Shown piece after piece: positions 52,710 through 64,000 of a stretch of DNA of 64,000 nt. Origin of the DNA: Collinsella stercoris DSM 13279. GTDB lineage: Bacteria; Actinomycetota; Coriobacteriia; Coriobacteriales; Coriobacteriaceae. The notes below the pieces were generated by a model. It was not told where the DNA came from and made no database searches. It saw only the letters and a program-made list of their open reading frames with translations. The position numbers were made by a program, and so were the translations under genes. The stretch is from NCBI RefSeq assembly GCF_020735465.1, contig NZ_CP085935.1:1984001-2048000 (forward strand). The letters run 5' to 3'. Every line of letters starts with the position of its first letter. Position 1 is the stretch's first letter.

Positions 52710-52795
52710 AGCGCGCGCGAGGGGAGCCCGCCGCATCCTTGGCCAGCGCCCCGCCGCCATCGCCGCCGATTATTTCTCACCGAGGTTGCCCCATC

Positions 52796-53881
52796 ATGAC
52801 CATTGCCGCGACGGAGCTGTCCGTTGTCCAATATCGCAGTTTCGCCGAGTACGCGCTCCGACTCGACCCGCATGTGACGGTCCTGGTGGGACGCAACGCC
52901 GTGGGCAAGACGAATTTGGTCGAGGCACTGCAGCTGCTCACCGCCGGCTCGTCGTTTCGCAAGCCGTCTTCTTCGGAGCTGCTGAGGCAGGGCGCTCCCG
53001 CCGGCCGCGCGCGCCTGCTCCTCGAGGGCGAGGGCCGGCGTTTGGAGATGGGCCTTGAGCTCGCCGAGGGAAAGCGGTCTTTCACGCGCAACGGCAAGCG
53101 CACCACCGCCTCCGGCGTACGCGGAGTCTTGCCCAGCGTGTTGTTCTGCCCGGACGACCTCGATATGGTCAAGCGCTCGGCGTCCGCCCGCCGCGCCGCG
53201 CTCGACTCCTTTGGCGTGCAGCTGAACGACCAGTACGCCAAGCTGCTCTCGACGTACGAGAGGACGGTCGAGCAGCGCAACAACCTCCTGCGCGACTGTC
53301 CCCCTGCGGATTTGCTCGAGGTCTGGGACGAGTCGCTGGCCGTCACGGGCGCCCAGCTGCTCATGCACCGCCGCGCCCTGCTCGCGCGCATCCGCGGGCA
53401 TTTCGTCGAGGTGTACCGTGCGATCGCCCCGCATGAGACGCCGGACGTGGCGTATGAGTCGACGCTGGGCGAGCTGGGCGACGAGCGGGAGGCCATCGCG
53501 GAGCAGTTTCGCCGGGAGCTCCTCGCCCGGCGCGCGGATGAGCTGCGCCGCGGCATGACGCTCGTGGGCCCGCATCGGGACGAGATCGCGTTCACCATCG
53601 ACGGCCGCGCCGCGCGGGACTTTGGCAGCCAGGGGCAGCAGCGCTCGATCGTGCTGGCGTGGAAGATCGCCGAGGTGCAGGTGACGCGGGATATTTTGGG
53701 CCGCCCCCCGCTCCTGCTTTTGGATGACGTGATGAGCGAGCTCGACGCCTCGCGGCGCGAGGCCATCATGGGGTTTGTCGCCGATGACATCCAAACGGTC
53801 ATCACCACGACGAATCTCGGCTACTTTACGGACAGAGTGCTCGACCGCGCGCGCGTCGTGCATGTGGGCACCTCAAATTAG
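52796..53881 (+). CDS. recF: DNA repair ATPase RecF
   Basis: 361 residues. SMC-like ATPase that loads RecA at gaps. Walker A GRNAVGKTNLVEAL (about 32), signature-like FGSQGQQRSIVLAWKIAE, and Walker B PLLLLDDVMSELDASRR. The start 52796 has GAGG ten bases upstream; the longer frame from 52739 is not supported. The last codons (GTSN stop) fall inside a palindromic repeat (53869-53902), which supplies the stop codon. Confidence 0.95.
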   Translation: MTIAATELSVVQYRSFAEYALRLDPHVTVLVGRNAVGKTNLVEALQLLTAGSSFRKPSSSELLRQGAPAGRARLLLEGEGRRLEMGLELAEGKRSFTRNGKRTTASGVRGVLPSVLFCPDDLDMVKRSASARRAALDSFGVQLNDQYAKLLSTYERTVEQRNNLLRDCPPADLLEVWDESLAVTGAQLLMHRRALLARIRGHFVEVYRAIAPHETPDVAYESTLGELGDEREAIAEQFRRELLARRADELRRGMTLVGPHRDEIAFTIDGRAARDFGSQGQQRSIVLAWKIAEVQVTRDILGRPPLLLLDDVMSELDASRREAIMGFVADDIQTVITTTNLGYFTDRVLDRARVVHVGTSN

Positions 53882-53902
53882 GGACTGTCCCTTTTTGAGG
53901 TG
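53869..53902. repeat. CACCTCAA-type palindromic repeat overlapping the recF stop
   Basis: CACCTCAAATTAGGGACTGTCC then CTTTTTGAGGTGG (read as two adjoining parts). Same family as 54302-54336 and 8436-8470. It ends in AAATTAG, whose TAG is the recF stop. Confidence 0.85.
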
Positions 53903-53920
53903 GCGGAAAGGTGGGAGTGA

Positions 53921-54301
53921 ATGGGTCGTGTGACCGAGAAGGGCCGTCTCAACGCCACGGTGGGTTTGGGCGATTTCATCAACTCCGAGCGGAGCCGGCT
54001 GTATGACGGCGCCACGCCCGAGCGGCGGCGGCAGTTCAAGCAGGCCGAGCGCCGCCGCGAGGTGTTCCACGCATGGAACCAGATCTGCGCCAACACCCGC
54101 GAGGGCAAACACGTGACGGGCCTGCATTACGTGCCCGAGCGCGATGAGCTCGTGGTCTACACCGACGGCGCGTCGTGGACGCAGGAGCTCACCATGATGC
54201 GCGAGATCATCCGCGCGCGCATGGAGCGCTTGGGCGGGTCTGTGGGCAACATCGTGGTCAAGACCACGCGCCCCGGCTTTGCCAAAAAGTCCGAGGGGTA
54301 G
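53921..54301 (+). CDS. dciA: DUF721 / DciA-family helicase-loader protein
   Basis: 126 residues. DUF721 signature pattern: FHAWNQICANTREGKHVTG, LVVYTDGASWTQELTMMREI and GGSVGNIVVKTTRPGF. DciA proteins load or operate the replicative helicase where DnaC/DnaI is absent and lie between recF and gyrB in many actinobacteria, as here. Start ATG 53921 with GGTGGGAG nearby. The gene is flanked on both sides by the same palindrome. Confidence 0.85.
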   Translation: MGRVTEKGRLNATVGLGDFINSERSRLYDGATPERRRQFKQAERRREVFHAWNQICANTREGKHVTGLHYVPERDELVVYTDGASWTQELTMMREIIRARMERLGGSVGNIVVKTTRPGFAKKSEG

Positions 54302-56554
<2,253 letters not shown>

Positions 56555-56556
56555 TG

Positions 56557-56582
56557 TTCCGCCGTTTTACCAAACGGCGGAA
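56557..56582. repeat. Hairpin after gyrB
   Basis: 11-bp arms TTCCGCCGTTT / AAACGGCGGAA, two bases past the gyrB stop. No T-run; probably a stabilising or weakly attenuating stem between gyrB and gyrA. The rest of the 233-bp spacer shows only the gyrA ribosome site. Confidence 0.65.
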
Positions 56583-56787
56583 TGGCTCGACGCCGCGCGG
56601 CTGCCAAGCACCTCGCCTTGCCGCTCAATGGTCGGTCGCGTGCGCACGTACGTTTCCCTCCTCTTTCACGGCAACCCAAGGCGCTTGTCAGTCGCTCGCT
56701 GACCGGGTACTCGACCAGTTGGCTGAGATGCGTTTCTTTTCCGCATCCCGCTACACGATTTGCAACCACGACCGATAAGGAGAACAC

Positions 56788-59589
<2,802 letters not shown>

Positions 59590-59993
59590 GCGCCGTTTGG
59601 CACGTTAATGGTTCATCGGAAAGGCCCCTTTCGAGGGGCCTTTCCGATGAAGGCGCGCTTTGCAGCCGCGTAGTTTTACAAATGCGCGGTTAAATTTCGG
59701 ATTCCTGAGTACAGGTACAATCACCGCATTCCTGACCTGCGCGTTTGTTGACTTGGATAGCTCCTATAGATGGCAATCCCAACAATTATCCGCGCATTTG
59801 CGAATTGCTGCGATACAGGGGGCGTGGGCGCCAGCGCCCACGCCCTCGAATCCCCCCCCGTAGCGCGGTTCGCGAGCCAAGCGGGAGGGCGCGGAGCGCG
59901 CCCCTGCCAGCCGCCTCGACGGCACGGGCGCTACAACTGCAGCCATACTGATGGGTACAAGGGTCCTATGATTGATTTACTTGGAGGAGAGTC
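59590..59993. other. Spacer between gyrA and the GH3 gene
   Basis: 404 bp without a gene. It contains the gyrA terminator stem (59612-59651), a hairpin GGCGTGGGCG / CGCCCACGCC (59821-59844) and a TACAAT that could be a -10 box. GGAGGAG before 59994 is the GH3 ribosome site. Confidence 0.55.
59612..59651 (+). terminator. Terminator stem after gyrA
   Basis: Perfect 17-bp stem TTCATCGGAAAGGCCCC / GGGGCCTTTCCGATGAA with a 6-base loop. The tail is only weakly T-rich. Confidence 0.75.
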
Positions 59994-62432
59994 ATGGGGA
60001 TGACGCTTGAGGAGAAGGCAAATGTGCTTGCTGGCGCCTCGCATTGGCGCACCAACGGCCTCTCCACATGCGGCGTTGAGAACCTGGTGCTGTCTGACGG
60101 GCCCCATGGCCTTCGCAAACAGGAGGGCGTGGAAGATCACTTGGGTATTGCCGAGAGTGTGCCCGCGACGTGTTTTCCCACCGCGTCCGCCCTTGCCTGC
60201 TCATTTGATCGTGACCTGGTCGAGGAGGTGGGTGTGGCTCTCGGCGAGGAGGCGGCTGAACAGGGTGTCGACGTGATTCTTGGCCCCGGAGTGAACATCA
60301 AGCGCCATCCGCTATGCGGCCGCAACTTCGAGTATTTCAGCGAGGACCCTCTTTTGTCGGGCGAGTTGGGTGCCGCCATGGTACGCGGCATTCAAAGCTG
60401 CGGGGTCGGGGCCTGCCTTAAACACTTTGCCGGTAACAGTCAGGAATACGCTCGCATGGTGAGCGACTCGGTTATCGATGAGCGCGCCCTTCGTGAGCTG
60501 TATCTTGCGCCGTTCGAGCGTGTGGTGCGTGCGGCTCATCCCTCTGCGATCATGACGGCATATAACCGCCTGAATGGGGAGTATTGCTCGCAGCATGAAT
60601 GGCTTTTGCAACGTGTGTTGCGAAGGGAGTGGGGATACGATGGCGCCGTGATCAGCGATTGGGGCGCCATGAGCTCGAGCGTGGCGTCCGTGCGGGCGGG
60701 ACTTGATCTGTGCATGCCCGGCCCCCGCCCGGATCATGCACGGGCTGTGTGTGAGGCGGTGCGAGAAGGTGAGCTTGATGAGCTTGTGGTCGACGAACGC
60801 CTCTCCGCGCTCGCACGCCTTAGCGAGCGCCTTCGGGAATCGCCGCGCTCTGCGCCCGTTCTCGATAAAGAGGCGTTTTATCGGGCGCACGCGGATCTCG
60901 CCCGCCGCGCCGCGGCGCAAAGCGCCGTCCTCCTCAAAAACAATGCGGTGCTGCCCCTTGAGGCCTCCCAAACCGTGGCGGTAATTGGCGCGTTTGCACG
61001 GATGCCGCGGTATCAGGGGTCAGGATCATCGCGCATAAACCCCAAGTTTCTCGACAATCTGTGGTATCGCCTGGAGCAGCGCGGATACGCCGCAACATAT
61101 GCGGAGGGATACGAGCCTGTGATGGGGGAGGTCACGCCCCAGCAGTTGCGCGAGGCGGAAGAGGCCGCCGCTCGTGCGGACGTCGCCGTGGTGGTGGCGG
61201 GTCTGCCCGCACGGTATGAGTCGGAGGGCTTCGACCGTAAACTCATGGTTATGCCCAGGGGGCACGTTGAGTTGATTGAGCGCGTGTGCGCCGCGAACTC
61301 TCGAACAATTGTGGTATTGCAGGGCGGAGCCCCCATGGAGATGCCTTGGCGCGATTTGCCCGCCGCCATCGTGCTTATGTACCTCTCCGGTTGTCAGGGC
61401 GGCGGAGCGGCGGTCGACATCTTGTCGGGCGATGTGAATCCCAGCGGCAAGCTGGGCGAAACCTGGCCGGAGCGGTTGGAAGACACGGCGCTTGGGCAGG
61501 GATTTCCAGACGTCAATCGCGAGGTGTGCTATCGCGAAAGCTTGTTCGTGGGGTATCGATATTACGATGCGGTGGGCGTCGAGCCCGCATATCCATTTGG
61601 CTTTGGGCTGTCATACACGAGTTTTGCATATCGTGACCTTCGCATCGCCGGGGGTGTCGTGAGCTTTGTGCTGGAAAACACGGGGCGCCGGGAAGGTGCG
61701 GAAGTCGTACAGGTGTATGTCTCACCGGCAAAGGGCATCGTGCCCCCGCCAACCCCTCGGCAGGACCTTGCGGCTTTTGAAAAGGTGCTCTTGGCGCCCG
61801 GGGAAAAGCGCTGCGTTGAGATGGCGCTTCCCGTCGAGGCGTTTCGTTCGTGGGATGCGCGTGCCCATTCGTGGTGCGAACGGCCGGGAGCATACGAGGT
61901 TCGAGTTGCGTCTTCGAGTCGGGATGTGCGTTTGTCGACGTATATCGATGTGGGTTTTGAAGAAGGGGCGGTGCGACTGTCGCTTTGTGATGCACCGACG
62001 GCCTGCGCGATCCCTGCATCCTCGGCGGACGTGTCTTCCCGAGACCTGTACGAGAGCCCATATCCAGGGTGCTTTGTTTCTGACGAGGCGGCGCGTGCAT
62101 TTGAGAGCCTCTATGGTGATGGAATGCCCGCGCCCCCGCCCGTGACCCCGCTGACTATTGATTCGACCGTTGAGGACATGGGGGCGGTCTGGCTTGGTCG
62201 ACGGATGTTTCGCATCATCGACCGCGTGATGGCGGGGCCAACCGGCAAGATGGATCACGTGCAGCGGACCATGATGCGCGAGATGGCGGCGAACATGCCG
62301 CTGCGTTCACTTACCACGAGCGGTGTTCCCCTTGCCGCTGTCGAGGGGTTCGTCCACATGCTCAATGGTCACTATCTGAGCGGGCTCGCGCAGGTTGTCC
62401 GCGCGCTCGTTCGCGCGTGGGCGCATGGTTGA
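59994..62432 (+). CDS. Intracellular GH3 beta-glucosidase / beta-glycosidase
   Basis: 812 residues, no signal peptide, so cytosolic. GH3 N-domain: VLSDGPHGLRKQ, GPGVNIKRHPLCGRNFEYFSEDP (split motif blocks), KHFAGNSQE and catalytic nucleophile Asp222 in GAVISDWGAM. The C-domain (about 320-560) has GAFARMPRYQGSGSS and the block VVVAGLPARYESEGFDR, and an Fn3-like domain (about 560-650: LENTGRREGAEVVQVYV). It removes beta-linked glucose or related sugars from imported oligosaccharides; the specific substrate is not predictable. Single gene with an excellent GGAGGAG site. The last 120 residues are of unknown type. Confidence 0.9.
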   Translation: MGMTLEEKANVLAGASHWRTNGLSTCGVENLVLSDGPHGLRKQEGVEDHLGIAESVPATCFPTASALACSFDRDLVEEVGVALGEEAAEQGVDVILGPGVNIKRHPLCGRNFEYFSEDPLLSGELGAAMVRGIQSCGVGACLKHFAGNSQEYARMVSDSVIDERALRELYLAPFERVVRAAHPSAIMTAYNRLNGEYCSQHEWLLQRVLRREWGYDGAVISDWGAMSSSVASVRAGLDLCMPGPRPDHARAVCEAVREGELDELVVDERLSALARLSERLRESPRSAPVLDKEAFYRAHADLARRAAAQSAVLLKNNAVLPLEASQTVAVIGAFARMPRYQGSGSSRINPKFLDNLWYRLEQRGYAATYAEGYEPVMGEVTPQQLREAEEAAARADVAVVVAGLPARYESEGFDRKLMVMPRGHVELIERVCAANSRTIVVLQGGAPMEMPWRDLPAAIVLMYLSGCQGGGAAVDILSGDVNPSGKLGETWPERLEDTALGQGFPDVNREVCYRESLFVGYRYYDAVGVEPAYPFGFGLSYTSFAYRDLRIAGGVVSFVLENTGRREGAEVVQVYVSPAKGIVPPPTPRQDLAAFEKVLLAPGEKRCVEMALPVEAFRSWDARAHSWCERPGAYEVRVASSSRDVRLSTYIDVGFEEGAVRLSLCDAPTACAIPASSADVSSRDLYESPYPGCFVSDEAARAFESLYGDGMPAPPPVTPLTIDSTVEDMGAVWLGRRMFRIIDRVMAGPTGKMDHVQRTMMREMAANMPLRSLTTSGVPLAAVEGFVHMLNGHYLSGLAQVVRALVRAWAHG

Positions 62433-62605
62433 CCGCCCAGCTCGAACGGCCCGCCCGAACTGCTTTCTGCCCCACCTTCCCGTGCTCGGGCATGAGGTGC
62501 CCCTCCGCTGCGCTGGCGTTCCAAAAGTGGTTGGACATATGGTCAATCAGCCCACTCTCTATCAGTTAAGTCCCGAGCGCCTTTCCGTTTCCCGGTGAGA
62601 ACCGA

Positions 62606-63160
62606 TTAGAAATCGTCGGGAGACAGGTTCTGGACGAATTGGTCGAAGCGCTCGAGCTCCTCTTGGGAGGAGTCGTTTTTGCTAGCGCCCGCGCCCGAAA
62701 CACTGCCGGCCCGATTCATGACGTCGTCTTCGACATAAATGGGGGCGTTGGACCGTGTTGCCAAGGCGATCGCATCGCTCGGACGGGCGTCCAGCCTGAT
62801 CTCGTGGACCTGATCGCCCTTGCAATTGCCATCCTCCGCCTCGCGGGCAGTCGTGCCGCGCTCGAGAACGACGTCGGCGTAGAATACCGGAGCGTCGAAG
62901 CGATTGATTTCCACGCGCGCGACCTTGCCGCCGAGCTCCCTTACGGCGCTCATGAGCAGGTCATGCGCGATGGGTCGTTCCGTCGCCCTTTCCGCGTGTA
63001 CGCCATGGCCGATGGCCGCCGCCTCGTATGCTCCGGTGGGGATGGAAAGCGCCCGCAAGGGGACGTCCGCCGTGGCTTTCGACGCGCGCTCCCTCAAAAC
63101 GATGGCTGATGGCATGGGCCCTGATGCCATGACGATGCTTTCTATGTCAACGCGGATCAT
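62606..63160 (-). CDS. Bifunctional nuclease family protein (DUF151)
   Basis: 184 residues. BFN/DUF151 signature: VPLRALSIPTGAYEAAAIGHG, AHDLLMSAVRELGG, RVEINRFDAPVFYADVVLERG (core segments) and RLDARPSDAIALATRSNAPIYV. Plant members have RNase/DNase activity and the bacterial ones are little studied. The C-terminus is a polar Ser/Asp/Glu-rich tail. Start ATG 63160 with CGGAGTG. Convergent with the GH3 gene; no operon partner. Confidence 0.88.
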   Translation of the reverse strand: MIRVDIESIVMASGPMPSAIVLRERASKATADVPLRALSIPTGAYEAAAIGHGVHAERATERPIAHDLLMSAVRELGGKVARVEINRFDAPVFYADVVLERGTTAREAEDGNCKGDQVHEIRLDARPSDAIALATRSNAPIYVEDDVMNRAGSVSGAGASKNDSSQEELERFDQFVQNLSPDDF

Positions 63161-63542
63161 GGTTCACTCCGTTACGCGTTCTACGTTCGGTATGTCCGGC
63201 GGCGTTGAAGTATCCGGCGGATCTGTGTTCGAAAATCCCGATGTGCACATCGCACGTGGATTGGCGCCGCGGTGTCGTCTCCGTACCTCGATGGCACCGC
63301 GCGTCCAGCCATTGTACTCGTTTGCATGGTTGGGCTCTCGCGTGAAGTGTGTAGATGTGGCGCGCGGACGGGCCCCGTTCGGCCATGTGTCGCCCTCGTG
63401 ACCATCCTGCATAGATTTCTTGCATGCAAAAAGTCCGTAAGAGAATGGGGAAATCTGAAAGGGGGCCAAAGTGCTAGGTGATGTAGATGACCGACAGCAA
63501 ACGCCGAAGTTTCGCGATGGCTATCCATTCGCGGGAGAGACG
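63161..63542. other. Spacer before the VanZ-like gene, with a possible leader ORF
   Basis: 382 bp. A 19-codon frame at 63487-63546 (MTDSKRRSFAMAIHSRERR) has AGGTG upstream, and its stop overlaps the next ATG (ATGA). Other long-looking frames on the minus strand lack support. No terminator was recognised. Confidence 0.4.
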
Positions 63543-64000
63543 ATGACGGGGAGCCCTTGCATCAAGCGAAGCGAATCCGCTCAAAAAGCGTCTATATACC
63601 ACGGCGATCCCCGTGGTCAAACCTTGGAAAACACGGTGTCACAGGGAGGGTCCGTGTCAAGCGTCCCGGCAGCTCAGGTGCGACGCGCGGTGCCGGTCGG
63701 CACCGAGGGCGCACGCACGGCGCGCGTGCCACAAGACCGTGCGCGAATGACGCCTGACGCGGCGGGCTGGGACTCATGTAACGTCCGCGGGATACACCCT
63801 CAAGCTCCTGTGCGGTCTCTGGAGAACGAACATCTCCGTTATGGGGCTTCGACTCTCCGTTGGGTAACGCGCTTGCTCTTCCTGGGCATGCTCGTGTTCG
63901 GCTTTATGACCATATATTTCCTTACCGAGCAATCCGCCGTGGATACCTCTGCCCTTTCTTCAAGCGTTGGGGGTCTTGTCGAGAAAGGCGCCTGGCTCGT
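63543..64000 (+). CDS. VanZ-like membrane protein, 3' end cut by window
   Basis: Open to the window end (152 codons). ATG 63543 follows GCGGGAGAG. About 100 polar residues rich in Arg/Ala/Ser are followed by a hydrophobic helix (VTRLLFLGMLVFGFMTIYF) and LTEQSAVDTSALSSSVGGL, which resembles the helix-loop 'SxQ...' motif of VanZ proteins. The assignment is tentative because the rest lies outside. A 19-codon leader frame overlaps its start. Confidence 0.6.
   Translation, partial: MTGSPCIKRSESAQKASIYHGDPRGQTLENTVSQGGSVSSVPAAQVRRAVPVGTEGARTARVPQDRARMTPDAAGWDSCNVRGIHPQAPVRSLENEHLRYGASTLRWVTRLLFLGMLVFGFMTIYFLTEQSAVDTSALSSSVGGLVEKGAWL

Overview
The window is the replication-origin region of a high-GC Gram-positive chromosome with its flanks. 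The gene order rpmH-rnpA-yidD-yidC-jag-rsmG-parA-parB on one side and dnaA-dnaN-recF-dciA-gyrB-gyrA on the other marks the origin. High GC, class B sortases, a SpaA-type adhesin and GH31/GH3 glycosidases suggest a gut actinobacterium of the class Coriobacteriia (Collinsella or a close relative). The genus is an inference, because no rRNA gene is present.

Layout. 1-9.5 kb: truncated exonuclease III, a decayed CPA2 cation/proton antiporter, an ECF vitamin-transporter operon (ecfT-ecfA-ecfS, minus strand), then glmU, prs and pth on the plus strand. 9.8-13.7 kb: an NfnAB-type flavoprotein pair and a CmpB-family membrane protein. 13.9-30.4 kb: a cell-surface island. A three-gene unit purE-srtB-moaE occurs twice (16.5-13.9 kb and 25.1-23.0 kb) and brackets a 1987-residue secreted, LPQTG-anchored GH31 glycosidase. 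Beyond the second copy lie a 1401-residue SpaA/Cna-B adhesin with a non-canonical MPQTS sorting motif and a third class B sortase. 30.9-40.3 kb: a small membrane protein, an M28-type peptidase with a huge acidic insertion, a PafBC-like WYL regulator pair, a DinG-type helicase fused to an exonuclease, and ddl. 40.5-47.5 kb: rlmN and the parAB/rsmG/jag/yidC/yidD/rnpA/rpmH block. It surrounds an 820-bp AT-rich non-coding region with three parS-like sites and a perfect 17 x 7-bp tandem array. 47.5-59.6 kb: a two-part oriC, a GHKL-ATPase/winged-helix protein placed directly upstream of dnaA, then dnaN, recF, dciA, gyrB and gyrA. 59.6-64 kb: an intracellular GH3 glucosidase, a bifunctional-nuclease (DUF151) protein and the start of a VanZ-like membrane protein.

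How the genes work together. The centre holds the replication-initiation, segregation and ribosome/membrane-biogenesis genes typical of an origin. The surface island combines secreted glycan degradation, adhesion and sortase anchoring. Its repeated coupling of sortase B to PurE and a MoaE-like protein is the most unusual feature. Other unusual elements are the GHKL-wHTH protein beside dnaA, the heptamer array beside parS, a family of 35-bp palindromes (one supplies the recF stop codon), and repeat-rich insertions in EcfT and the M28 protein.
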